Shown here: piece after piece, positions 10,560 through 21,190 of the stretch
Numbering within the stretch: position 1 is the first letter of the stretch
How the letters are laid out: each line of letters begins with the position of its first letter
Source: Porphyra umbilicalis
Lineage: Eukaryota > Rhodophyta > Bangiophyceae > Bangiales > Bangiaceae
Length of the DNA: 64,000 nucleotides
NCBI GenBank assembly: GCA_002049455.2
Contig: KV918836.1
Span: 124,001-188,000, forward strand
Direction of reading: 5' to 3'
Notes under the pieces: generated by a model
What the model was told of the DNA's origin: nothing
Databases searched by the model: none
What the model saw: the letters and a program-made list of their open reading frames with translations, nothing else
Made by a program: the position numbers and the translations under genes

Positions 10560-12357
10560 GTGTGTAGGACAGGGCGGCAACTTCCTATTACGCGCAGGCA
10601 TGGGCCTAGCGTGGCTGCGATCTCGTAGTGCCGAAAGGCACGACGTCAGAGTCTTGTCAACGTACGCTTTCGCGTTCCGCCGGGCAACCCTAGGTTGGGC
10701 ACCCGGCTTAGACGTTTTTCGAGTCCTCGACGGCGTCGTTCGGATGCTCGACCTTGTCGTCCTCGGCGTCACCATCTGCAATGGCATGGACGCCGATAGT
10801 CGGTTGCCGACGCTCGCGAGGGCGATAAGGTTTGGCGCGCTGTGCGGCGAAGTGCCCCGGCTTGTTATAATTGTAACAGATGTCAGCCAGATTGGCTGGA
10901 GGGACGGCGGCCCGCGGGGGCTGCGGGGTGCGAATCGGTGTGAACGGTCGCTCCGTCGTCGTTCGCTGGTCCTGCGTCGCGTAAGCGACTTTGATTGCCG
11001 TTGGGCGGGTCATCTTGAGCTGCTAGCGCAGCTTGTTGGTGCCGTCCCAGTACATCTGGGCGGTAGCAACAGTCTCGGAGAGAGTCCGATCAGGAAATTG
11101 GTCATTCAAGACCCGCACGTGCGCTTGCACAAGGTCCGAAAGACCAGTGATGAAGATGTCCATAACGTCTTGGATGTCGAACAAACCATTCAGGAGGTCG
11201 CATTGCGTTTCCACGCGGTGACCAAAGGCCGTGGGCGCCTCGTTATCTTGTTGCTTCATCGTAATGATGTCTTGGTAGGCGTTAGCCATAGTTGCGTGTA
11301 TCGCGTACTTCGAAAGAAGCCAGTTGACGGCATCTCCGTATGTACGGATGGCATAACGCTGACGTCCAAGGGTGCTGTTAAGCGCGCCGGAGAAGGCCAT
11401 TTTGGCGTTGCCGGCTAGTCGAAAGACCATCAGCGGAAGGGCTTGACCGTGCGTCAGCCCAGCCGCGTCGCACGCGCGGCGAATGGTCGTCAGCAACGTG
11501 AAGATGCCCAAGGGCAGGGCTCCCGTGAATGGCTGTTGTCCGTGGAACGCTCCGTCTAAACGTTTGTTGAGACGATGCGACCGTTGTGCCTCTTCAGGCG
11601 TATACGTCAGTTGACGGCGGATCAGGAAGTACGTCCGGTAGTCCAGGAGTGCCTTGAAGCGGCTATTAGCCGGGCGGATCACCTTTATCCTATCGGCTTT
11701 TTCAAGTTGCTCTTTCCGTTTGGTGGGGGTCGCGGGGCGCTTGCGCGCGGCCGCGTCCGACTCGCTCGAGCTCTCGCTCGGTGAGGACCCACTTGGGGGC
11801 GGCGGCGGGCCTGCAGGCCCGTGGACATCGTCTGAAGAGGACGTGTCCGTCGCGTTGGGGTTGTCTTCGTCTGACGACGTCGGGCTTGACCCAGAGGCGG
11901 AATCATCGGAAGATAAGGAAGGCGCGGCGTTAGCCGGATCGTCCTTGCGGACGGACTTGTCTTAAGTCACCTTGCTCGTCTTCTTGACATTCTTGGTCTT
12001 GTCGCCCGACTGGCGGCGAGACTTAGCCACACGGCGTTCCTCCTCATAGGAGTCGACCTTGCGCAGGGCCTCGACGTCGTCGACCAACTTGTCATTGGCT
12101 CGCGCCAGATACTCGTTAGTCTGTTCTTGGGCCGTTAGGCGTCGCTGAAGTGCTTCAACGGCCGCGTTCAGGCTCTCCACCACCTGCATCTGCCCGCAGG
12201 CGGCTTGATCCGCAGGGGTGGGAGGAGTTGGAGCACCGTCCGTCGGGGCGTCGGAGGCGGCAGGAGTACCTTGTCCCCCGCCCGGCGGCCGGTAGCCAGC
12301 TGGCAACTTGCCGTCTCTGGCTCGCCGAGTGCCGCCGGTACCACCAGTAGACATACT
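10560..12357 (-). pseudogene. Chromovirus gag region
   Basis: Minus-strand sequence downstream of the 5' LTR begins with a Met-led Ser/Thr/Gly-rich N-terminus (MSTGGTGGTRRARDG), then a Leu-rich coiled-coil-like stretch, a central capsid-like part (for example RACDAAGLTHGQALPLMVFR) and a CCHC-knuckle-like remnant (about 10.87 kb). Fossil copy; order and position are as expected for gag. Confidence 0.75.
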
Positions 12358-12584
12358 GGGACCTGAAAAAAGTGTTCCGACTTGGCTAACGCCCTGCCCG
12401 CCATCGTCGAAGATCTCAACCGTGATGCCCCCGGCACCACGCTCACAAGTCAATGGCTTACGCCCCGCGCGCCAAGCCACCGTATCGACACCGTCACAAT
12501 GCCACGAGGCAGCGAGAAAGTTCTCGGGGACACCGTGCCGCGAGGCACGATGAAGGCGAGGGTATCCCATGCTGCTCCACCAAA

Positions 12585-12979
12585 TGTGGTATTAATAACG
12601 CAAGTTCAATTACCAGTGTACTGAGACCGACCGTAGCCACGCAATAAAGCGAGTTCTATCGCCTTCGCGGCGAGGAAGAAGACCTTTTGTTGAAGGGCAT
12701 CCGATGGGGAGCCGGGTGGCGCCCACTACGGCGACCCCGGACCCGCGGTGATTTAATACAAACGAGGGCACCGGTCGATCGACCGTCCGATCACAAGCGA
12801 TCGTAATGAGTGCCGGCAGACAGATAAGACAGGCAAGCAAACAAAAAATGAGAAATGAACAATGCGATAAAAACCCCCCAAAGGGCGTGCCACAGGCCAA
12901 TTCCCACAATACATGGGCTTTGGTCAGTCAAGGAGGCTACTTGTGGCCAATTGCCAATTGGGAGCAGAGATATGCTCAA
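12585..12979 (-). repeat. LTR of the chromovirus (5' LTR in element orientation)
   Basis: A 395-bp partner of 2261-2655. Its outer flank GTAGG (12980-12984) completes the target-site duplication. As the 5' LTR it would have driven transcription toward lower coordinates. Confidence 0.93.
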
Positions 12980-12984
12980 GTAGG

Positions 12985-14170
12985 GTGAACAGGTATTGAG
13001 GGGGGTGCCGGGGCCGGGGGGCCGACGTGGGCGGCCAAGATGGACGAGACAGCATCATCGCCGACCACCATGACGATAGGCTTGCGGGGTGGGGGGAGTG
13101 CACAAAGAGTGCGGCGACAGCAAACAGGATATGGTGTAGGGGCAGAGAGGCTTGCGGGGGCAAGAGGAAGAGGTTCAGGGAGACGGGAAGAGCGGGGTAA
13201 GGAATACCGTCTGTGATGCACTCAGGGCGGAGTGTGCTGCATCACGTCCGGTGCTGGAGAGTACATGCAAACGTGTCCTGGATGACGCCTTCCAACGAGT
13301 GCCCGTGGCGTGCCAGAAGCGCTGGCCAGCGCACACCGCGAGCCGCAGATCGAACGTTGCTACCATTGGACTACAGCACTACGCAGGGGGGCTTCCTATG
13401 TGTAGTACCACAATCTAGGGGGTTACCTCAGAAGGACGGAAGTAACGGCCGTCTTAGCCGCTCGCGCGACACCCGCTATGGCACTCGAGGTCCGGAAAGT
13501 CGGGCCGATCGAAACGCCAAGACATCAAGACACGGTTTACTTGCCGGCGACGACGGTGCCTCCCACCGTCGTCGCCCTTCGTCGTAAAAGGGCGGAAACC
13601 GTCGCCCGGGCCCAATTTCCCCAAATGGGAATAGACCCGGGCCGTCACCAACCAATGCAGATAATTCCCTCCATGCATGTCAAGTCCCCCAAGGCGATCA
13701 TTACAGACGAAGGGGAGAAACCGTCCCGCGCGCAACGCGCTGCACCCACCGCGTGGCGCCCGGTGGGCCGTCGCCTGCCGCGCCCTCTGGGGCGCGCCAG
13801 CGCCCTCTCGGGCGCGCCAATCCGGCCTCCCGCGGGGCCCGCGTGCCGGGCGCGGCGGATCGGGTACGCTCCCCCGCGTGGCCCGAGCCGGGAAGCGGGG
13901 CCGCCCCCTCGCCCCGCCCCCCGCGTCGCCGACCCGTCGGCCACCACCGCCGCTGGCGTCACCACCTCACGTCGGAGACCGCGACCCCTGTCGTCCCCGA
14001 CGTGCCCGGGGTGGCCCCCTGGCGCATAGGGGGCCCCGTAGTACTACACTATGTTGCCGCCGGGGGTCCCGCAGTGTCTGCACGTGTCTGCGTGCCCGGG
14101 ATAGAGAGGAAAAAACGGGGCACACGCGCCGAGCGCGCTTCTAAGTTCGCGCAACTGCTTCTCAGACACT
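12985..14170. other. No gene seen; GC-rich unassigned sequence
   Basis: 13730-14000 is very GC-rich and open in several frames, but the products are Pro/Arg/Ala low complexity. Small features: a hairpin of GTGATGCACTC type around 13213-13245, and two GGGCGCGCCA boxes near 13790-13820. No domain or credible start was found. Confidence 0.5.
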
Positions 14171-14372
14171 AAAACCGAGTGGCCGGAAGACGCTTTCTGA
14201 TGCTCCAAACACGAATACAGCCATTGCATTGGTCAGACACGACCAGATATGCTGAGATACGCTCCACCGCGTCCCGTTCAGGCACCGCCTCACTTGCAGC
14301 TGATGTGTTTAGCTGGGTGGCGCACTGCGCCACCTGCGCAGCAAGGCTTAAACCACTTCCCTTGTGGAACCA

Positions 14373-14420
14373 AAAAAACGTGCTTGCAGCCTGCAAGCAC
14401 GTTTTTTGCACTAGTGCAAA
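14373..14420. repeat. Two adjacent perfect palindromes
   Basis: Arms of 17 bp, AAAAAACGTGCTTGCAG and its complement, are separated by a single base (14373-14407). They run into TTTGCACTAGTGCAAA (14405-14420), a 16-bp perfect palindrome. Such compact cruciform-prone sequence could be the tip of a foldback element or a strong hairpin in a transcript. Confidence 0.85.
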
Positions 14421-14654
14421 ACAGAGCACAAACAGGCGTTTTTGACCTACATAGGTCAGGAATCGCGTGTGTTTGTTCACGGGTATCACGTTCAACAGCT
14501 CATGATCTGTGCAGTGTTCACTTTGCTCTCTACACGCCCCGAGCATCTTTCACGGGACGGCAGAAGTAAACCCGTCTGCAAGGGCTGTCTACGGCGGTTT
14601 TCGCCAGGCTGTGTCGATGTGTGCAGGAACTCTGCTCATATTCCGCACGACTAC

Positions 14655-15627
14655 TATGGTGCTTTGCTCAGAAATGGAGCATGCACGTTTGCGAGTGCAA
14701 ACGTTTGCCCATGTAGACCGATGTCAGAATGTCCATCAGATAGTTTTCTCACCTGGCTTCAGGGGACCGATAGCGTCCCAAGCGCAATTGCTCCTGGCAT
14801 GACCGGCGAAAGCCACAGCCACCCACTGGCACATGGTAAGACAGGGGACTGAAGGCTCTTCGCGCAGCCAATGACTTCTCATGATTGAATGTCAAGAACA
14901 CTGCCCAAACCCTGTCAGATTGCCGGTTCAATGAATATGACCACGTGCCCATTAGCTTCGTCAGGCGGCCTAGTTTCACAGTATGTGAGCCGGGTCTCTA
15001 CAGTCCACAAGACAGAGACTGCGCACCTGTGCCATCTGGTGCCCCAGAAGAAACGCAGGTGGGCTGGATCCAGTCACTGCTGTACCCTTCATCGATGATT
15101 ATTGGTCAAAAGAATGTCAGTGAAACGTCTCGATGTCAATGAACATAGGCGATCTACTGGGCACGGGGCTCACGTGTTCGGACGGCCAATGAACGGACCG
15201 AATGGACAGAAAAGAATTGCAAGAACTGCTCAAACGACATGCATGTTCGGAGGCCGATTCAGCCTCTGCGAGCAAACATGAGGGGCCGGTTAGGGGGGAC
15301 GCTCCTGACGGCACCGCTGTGGCCGGTGGCTTAAGAAGTTTTGTCCTGATTAGGCTGTCAGCGTGCATGTTCTGGCATTGTTTCACAAAGACCACCGCAG
15401 GTGTCAGCAGGTACTTGCCACCGGGTCACTCAGAGTGCGGTTTTCCAGCTGCTGTCAGCCTTTGTGGGCCCAAGGGCCAGGCGAACCTGGTCGGGATGCT
15501 TGACATGTCACACATCACCGGGTGATATAATGGGTCTCCCTGCAGCACGGGTCAATGCTCGCAGTGGTCGGGTGTGCATGTTTGTTTGCGCAAACGTGCA
15601 TGCTCCATTTCTCAGCAAAGCACCATA
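14655..15627. repeat. 39-bp inverted repeats bounding about 0.97 kb
   Basis: Left arm 14655-14693 (TATGGTGCTTTGCTCAGAAA onward) and right arm 15589-15627 match as inverted repeats at 38 of 39 positions. The inside has no ORF with a recognisable domain. No target duplication is visible outside the arms, so a nonautonomous DNA transposon is possible but unproven. Confidence 0.7.
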
Positions 15628-16480
15628 CAGTTCCGAACAGTCTTTGTGTCAGATCAACATGGCATATCTGCCGTTTCAAGAAAGTCTTCTGCCGAAACTG
15701 CACCAACATAGTCCGGCTCGCTTTCGTCAAAACGTAGCCGAGCCAAGATGAAGCCCGAGAACACGGCGGCGCCACCAGCCGGTACACAATGTCTACGTGA
15801 GCATGTCGGCTATGGAGAAAATCCGATGTTCGGCATCTTCATGCGAGAGTAACGTCTCGATGCTCTCTATCGTGTAGCACCGTGCACGCCAGAACTCGTC
15901 TCACTGTCTGCGTGGGCGCTGCTGACAGAACTGCAGCACGATATATGCGTATTCTGCACGCTAGTTGCAGTTCCACGCGGTACCTGGTTTAAGACTCGCC
16001 GCGGTGTGCCAAGAATGGACTCATGGACACGCAAGTCACGGCCGCTATGCGTTTGTTCCAGGGGTCTTCAAGCGTTCTCATTTCAGAATAGCATCTGCGT
16101 ATTTGGTTTGATCCATGGCAGCGTCTGCGTTCGTCGAGCGCGAGAGGACAGGTTCCAGCGTACATCTCAGCCAGCAAAGGACAGGCGCATATTCCCGCGT
16201 GTTTTTTAAACTATACTTTGGCCAATCATATTGGCACCTCTGGGTACTGTTCCTGAACCAGAGGTAGTTGATGGTTGCTATATTCTATTTATATTGTGTA
16301 TTGATATTGGAATCCAGACCCAAAGTGCCACCTAATTTGTTCGGCTGTCAGATAAGTCAGGGTTGTCTTGGACCGTGCGTGCGCAGACACGTGCTCAAAC
16401 GTCCAAGTCCAGAAGATCTTTCATGTCGACATTCGGGTTGGCGCATGTTTGAAAATACCCGATAGAATTCACCTCAAGCG
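15628..16480. other. No gene seen
   Basis: Moderate-GC sequence with short ORFs only; no domains, RNA genes or clear repeats recognised. Confidence 0.5.
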
Positions 16481-16728
16481 TACAGGCATTACTCAGTTAA
16501 CTCCACTGCCATTTGTTTACACTGTCAGGAGCGACTTATGCGAGCATCTGCCGACTTGCGGATCCGCAGCAATCGTTCGAATATAGTACCCCAACATGGA
16601 GAAAAGAGTACGACTGGCAGGATTTACAAGGATCTCGGCGAGAAAAAAGTCAAATATTTGATTGACTGGGCACTAAACGTGAAACGAGATCACACTCACA
16701 TGCCTCCCACCCCGCCTCTACGCTATCA

Positions 16729-18344
16729 CTACTCATCATCCCCCCCAGTCAAGACCATATGAACCGTCTGGTCAATGGCCTCAACATCAGTCTCTGCCGT
16801 CAGCCAGCGCCGCACCGCCAGGACCTGTTCCTGGCCACTGAGGCCGTCAAACTCATGCTCCAGGGACTTATTGGCCATCATGGCCACCAAGTGGGACACA
16901 TCCATGTGGGCCGGCTCGGCCACAACTTGGATGTCGCCCAGCTGGAGCCTCAGACGAGCGACTGCTTCAGTGGGCAGGAAAACCGCCTTCAACCAGCAGC
17001 GCACGATCTGGTCCCCAAGAATCTCATCCCACTCCTCGACAATGAACTTGGCCGCATCTCGCAGGTGAGCTTGGTCCCCCTCTTCGAGGCCCCCACCGCG
17101 TGCAACTCGAGGGTCGGAGGCTACATTGTACAGAAGGGAGTCCAAGTTGCAGACAACGCGGTAAAGGAGCCGCTTCTTATACCGGTTCTTCAGGAGCACG
17201 ATGATGCCGGCATCCAGCGGCTGGTACACAGCGTTCGTGTTCGGGGGCAGCTCGATGATAGTGACCTGCGGGTGCGAGATGGCGCTGTGGCAGAAAAGGT
17301 TGTCCGTAATCAAGTAGACATGATGCGCGGTGCGCGCTGGAACCGCCGGCACGAACCTCTTCGAACCAGCGCTCGAAGACAGAAGCGTCAGTCCCAAGCC
17401 GATTTCTGCGAAAAGTACGGCAGTGGGCTCGTATTGCTCTCGCCTTAGAAGCACATTGGCTGAGCTGCCTTGCCAATCATCGTGACCGGCACTTTGTGGG
17501 TACCCGTCGCGTTGCAGCAGAGAGTTAAGGTTACACGGTCCTTTCTCTTCATAGCCTTCGAGCCACGTGCAGTGCGGCGGTCCTCGGAGGGCACGTATGA
17601 ACGCGACGGTAGCCCCCGGTAGAGCAAACCGGTCTCGTCGACATTGCACATCAGGTCGCCATCAACACCCTCAATCTGCTGGCGGATGGCTGCCATGCGG
17701 TTAACCGCCTCCTACACGTTTGCCGAAGCGCCGCTGCCATGCAGAGCAACGTTCACAAGGCCATGACAGGACGCCCAACGTTGAATGAAGCTGTTAGATG
17801 CCGCAAAGTCAGTGATGCCAAGGTGCTCCGCAACCTGCAAAGCCTTCTGCCGAAGAATGGCAAGAGACAAAGGCAAACTCTTGCGGCCCCTCGCGCGGAC
17901 AGCCAGGAACCACTCCAAGAGGGCCTTGTCAACCTCGGGATACTGCCCCGCTGGCGATGACACTCGGCCGCCAGCCGCGCCCTCCGCGGCCCGTGAAAGG
18001 AGGCTGTCCTTTTGCTTGATGATCCTGTAGAGCCCGCTACGGTCGTACTGGTTATCCAGCTGCCGGCTGATGTAGTCAATGGTCCGGCCCGCCGCATGCC
18101 AGCCAATTTCACACAGTTTTGTGTCCAACGTCATCGGCGTGCGGCGCCGGCGAGCGCCTCCGATGCGCTGGGCCGGCGCGCGCGCCGCAGACGGGAATGC
18201 CAAGACAGCATTGGCCGTCACGGCCGCGGCCCGCGCGGCCGGCCTCACGCTCTCGGCGTGCTCCGCAGCCAATGCCTGGCTGTGATCCGCCAAGACCGCC
18301 TCAGCCGCGGCAGCGGCGGCATCATTAGCATTGGAGAGTGTCAT
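16729..18344 (-). pseudogene. pogo/Tigger transposase, disrupted
   Basis: Read from about 18344 down to the stop at 16729. The N-terminal 200 codons hold an Ala-rich lead, a CENP-B-like helix-turn-helix (TLDTKLCEIGWHAAGRT onward) and a Tc5-type second helix-turn-helix (RKSLPLSLAILRQKALQVAE). After an in-frame TAG (17712-17714) comes the DDE_1 domain: first Asp in CNVDETGLLYRG and the ARGSKAMKRKDRVTL block. Two frame changes follow (FERWFEE is in one frame; FVPAV, YLITDN with the second Asp and QPLDAGI with the third Asp are in the next). The C-terminus ends GGDDE. All three catalytic Asp survive although the frame is broken at least three times, so it is inactive as it stands. The start Met is a guess between 18344 and 18515. 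Confidence 0.88.
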
Positions 18345-18614
18345 GGTGGTATGAGGATCGCCGTGGGTACGAGTGGTGCGGTACGGTGGGTGGGGATAGG
18401 AGCATAGGTGTGGTCGGTGCAGACGAATCACGCCTAAGTCGGCTGGGTCGGCTTGGCCATCAGCAGAGCTCCGATCGCAAACGGCAGGGGTTATATTCTG
18501 ATCCGTGGAGTTCAAGTAAGTCGTTTTGTGTTAAATCAAGTCCAAAAATCGGGTGGCAAGTGCGTTTTAATATCATATTCCTCGATCTCTCGGGCTCTGT
18601 GGTGCCTCCGTGGT

Positions 18615-18645
18615 CCCGGTTATATCCACTGTGGATATAACCGGG
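18615..18645. repeat. 31-bp subterminal palindrome of the pogo element
   Basis: CCCGGTTATATCCAC and its exact complement flank a single T, about 25 bp inside the right end of the element. The same palindrome is at 39440-39470 in the deleted relative, so it is a conserved part of the family and may be a transposase-binding site. Confidence 0.85.
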
Positions 18646-18671
18646 ACGGATATAACTGAATATTGACTGTA

Positions 18672-19541
18672 CATTCGAATGGGAAATTTTATCCGCCTGC
18701 TATCCATTTAGCTGCTCCCGCCATCCAGCACGCCTCTCTGTGTTTCTACCGTTTCTCTGTCACCCTGTATTTTTTCCCGCATCAGTACGTCGTGTGCATC
18801 AAGTGGAAGGCTGTTTTCCCTCCCCCCTGCCCCCCTGTCCCGTTGTATTCAAAGCCATGCCCATGAACGCCCCCCCCCCCCCGATATATGACCACGTCAC
18901 TCCCTGCTTTGCTGCCCTCCAACCCCATTCAGCAATATCTTAGGTACCCCATCATCCCCCGCCCCCCCCCCCCCCCCACCTTCCCCCCCCCCCAGTCACC
19001 TCTGTAGTTCCGTGGTGGTCGTTCGCCCTCTCTGACGTCATGGGTCGAGTATGCCTCAGCTGTCAGCGCCAAACCTCCCTTCTCATATACCATGGCCTTC
19101 AGCGATGCCAGAGACGTGCACCTCGGGTCCCCTTTCCCCCCTCAGCTCCATCCATCCGGTACGAAGCGGACAGCCCCAGACCAGGAGGAAAGCGGCTCGG
19201 CGGAAGATGCGACATGGGAAGGGGTCCGACGGGATCACGTCCGAAGGCTGGAACCTCCCGAGGCAAGTACAAATTTCAACTACTCCGTCAACACTCGCTC
19301 CATCCTCAGATTTTATGTGAAAACGCGATGGTTGTTGTTTGGTGGACCCCCCGAAACCGACCCATATGTCTGTATGGGACGGTGGGAAGCACTGAGAGAA
19401 AAAAAAAATGCTGCCGGACTCGTGACACCCTCAGGAATCCAACGGTGTGCTTCATACGCCTAGAATGGGCCGCAAGATATTGGAAAAACTTTCGAGTGGT
19501 CGTCGATTGGTGTCAGACGGATAGGTCTCTTGCCGCACACT
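18672..19541. other. No gene seen; poly-C tracts
   Basis: Pyrimidine-rich sequence with C runs at about 18869-18881 and 18955-18995. ORFs are short and without domains. Confidence 0.5.
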
Positions 19542-19549
19542 CCTGAGGG

Positions 19550-20210
19550 TAGGGTTCGCAGTAGCGCCCCTATGTGAGGGGCGTGGGACGTAACCGCGCC
19601 CTAATCGCGCCGTAACAGCGCCCTTCTGAAGGCTAACGACGCCCTCAAAACGCCCCAAGTGGCACCCATACATACTGAATTAGCACAGGTAGCACCCTAT
19701 TGTTCCGTGATTCTTCTGTGATCGCAGCCGCCAGTTGATCCAGTTGTCTTTTTAATGATGACAGTCTGGGGTCGCTCCTGCCGGTTCCCCGTCAGTCTTG
19801 GTTTCCTTCACATTCAAGCCCAACCACCACCACGCCTACAACATCACCCTTCACCATACAGACGCTCTGCTGCCGCAAGGTACCACACCACGTCAAAGAC
19901 ATCACTCAGCCCCACGGCCTTGTGCTGCGAGACGCGCCGGTAGCGGTGGGCACCGCCATCCCCCGTCGGATCCCCTGTAGAGGCTGTGGCCCGTTGAAAA
20001 CGTGTTCCACTCCCAGCTCCATCACCCGGAGCTGCGTGCTGGGCACCAGGCAATCATGAACTTGAAATAGTGGAATTATCCATGCTCTATGCGCGCCCTA
20101 TCCGCGCCTCGGCGTCGAGGGGCGCGGGGCGTTAACAGCGCCCTAACAGCTCCCTAACAGCACCTTAACAACGCCCCTCAATAGCGCCCTGGGCGCTCTT
20201 CCCAACCCTA
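19550..20210. mobile_element. hAT-like MITE, 661 bp, with 8-bp target duplication
   Basis: Flanking octamers CCTGAGGG (19542-19549) and CCTGAGGA (20211-20218) agree at 7 of 8 positions, the duplication length of hAT elements. Terminal inverted repeats start TAGGGTTCGCAGTAGCGCCC (left) and TAGGGTTGGGAAGAGCGCCC (right, reverse complement). Next to each end is a GC hairpin and a run of ACGCCCT/ACAGCGCCCTA-like units of 10-13 bp. No transposase ORF. Relatives of these ends occur at 21019, about 22183 and 24524. Confidence 0.78.
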
Positions 20211-20221
20211 CCTGAGGAGTT

Positions 20222-20241
20222 CGGGTTAGGGTTAGGGTTCG
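20222..20241 (+). repeat. Interstitial TTAGGG-like telomeric tract
   Basis: The sequence GGGTTAGGGTTAGGGTTCGG holds about two and a half TTAGGG units just beyond the target duplication of the hAT-like MITE. It is too short to be a telomere; it may be a repair scar or chance similarity to the TAGGGTT ends of the neighbouring elements. Confidence 0.6.
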
Positions 20242-20273
20242 GGCCGCCGGACAGCCCCGCTCCGTGCCCGTGT

Positions 20274-21018
20274 CTAAAGGTGGATCTCACGAATAAAAAC
20301 ATCTGGCGGCGACGCATGTTCAGGCCCGCCAGAGATGGACATCATCGCAGCCAATGCCGAATGTTCCGCTATAGAAAGAACCACCAACTCGCAAGCTTTC
20401 GTTCTATTCGCGACGTTTCGATGTGTGAACTGTATTTTGGAGAATTGTCGTGCGTGCAGAAACAGTAGGGTGCCGGTTTTGCGGTACTTTTTGCGCCCTC
20501 GTTGACGCCATGCTTCCATGATGGGCATGTGAGGCGTGCTCGACCAGGGAAAGTTGAAAGCACGTACATGCCGAGCCTTACAGCCTGTCAGAAGTCGAAA
20601 CTGAGCATTGCGGAAGCGCTGGCGGTCGGGATCGAGAGTGAAGCGCCGACCCTTGGACTCGGCCGTATCTGGTCGCACAGATTATGAAGCGGGGGCTACT
20701 GTTTGATTGCATGTTCGTTTTTTCGTCTCATGCAAGCCAGCCGGCATGATCTGCCCTATCAGTTTGAGTGGACTGTATTTATCAGCTGGATTATTGTTGC
20801 AACGGCTATTGCTGAGCTGGAAACCGGACGCAGCGCTTCACCTGTGTCGCGCGACCCACGCGCATTCAGGCGCTTCTCGCACTCACAGCCCCTTTTTTTC
20901 TGAGTACCGCCGGAACTCCCATATCTGTCATCTGAGGGACTTTGGCTCCTGGAGGACCAGTTCCGACACTCCCACATCGTTTTTGGGACAGGTTTTAGTG
21001 CATGAGATATACCTTTAG
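20274..21018. mobile_element. 745-bp nonautonomous DNA element, copy 2
   Basis: Inverted relative to copy 1 at 9789-10533 and the same length. Ends read CTAAAGGTGGATCTCACGAA on the left and CTAAAGGTATATCTCATGCA (reverse complement) on the right. A colinear minus-strand ORF of 134 codons (20274-20678) overlaps the left end; no family recognised. It lies exactly between an octamer CCCGTGTC (20267-20274) and the terminal repeat of the next element (21019), see the 3.5-kb element. Confidence 0.85.
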
Positions 21019-21190
21019 TAGGGTTTTGCACACGACGCCCCTATTTCGGGGGCGTCAGGGGCGCGTGACGGATAAGACGCCTTACTGACGCCCCATTAGG
21101 CAGCCAAAACGCCCTTACGACTCCCCAGGTAGCACCCTCGGTATTCATAAGGTGATTAAAGTGGCACACATACTGTGCACTCATATGTCA

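Larger units (their letters stand above)
2261..12979 (-). mobile_element. Ty3/gypsy chromovirus (Metaviridae), degraded, with a nested DNA element
   Basis: A 10.7-kb LTR retrotransposon on the minus strand: two 395-bp LTRs, a perfect 5-bp GTAGG target duplication, then in element order gag, protease, reverse transcriptase, RNase H, integrase and a C-terminal chromodomain. That order and the chromodomain mark the chromovirus branch. The match of the two LTRs (about 4 percent apart) suggests a fairly recent insertion. Next to the 5' LTR is a possible primer-binding stretch (plus strand 12568-12583) whose tRNA I cannot name. The element is broken, with about five to seven breaks, and is also interrupted by a 745-bp DNA element at 9.79-10.53 kb. 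About 3 kb between pol and the 3' LTR is not standard for the family and holds plus-strand ORFs. Confidence 0.93.
16483..18669 (-). mobile_element. pogo/Tigger-type DNA transposon, full length but decayed
   Basis: TA dinucleotides flank the element (16481-16482 and 18670-18671). Terminal inverted repeats read CAGGCATTACTCAGTTAACT on the left and CAGTCAATATTCAGTTATAT (reverse complement) on the right. The 2,187-bp element carries one transposase gene on the minus strand with a CENP-B-type DNA-binding N-terminus and a DDE_1 catalytic domain, as in the pogo branch of Tc1/mariner. Near the transposase 5' end is a 31-bp palindrome (18615-18645) also present in the short relative at 38770-39494. 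Confidence 0.88.

Noticed and set aside
13300-13385. tRNA-like sequence on the minus strand (A box TAGTCCAATGG and core GTTCGA)
   Set aside because: The A and B boxes are only about 20 bp apart, too close for a tRNA, and no acceptor or anticodon stem forms.
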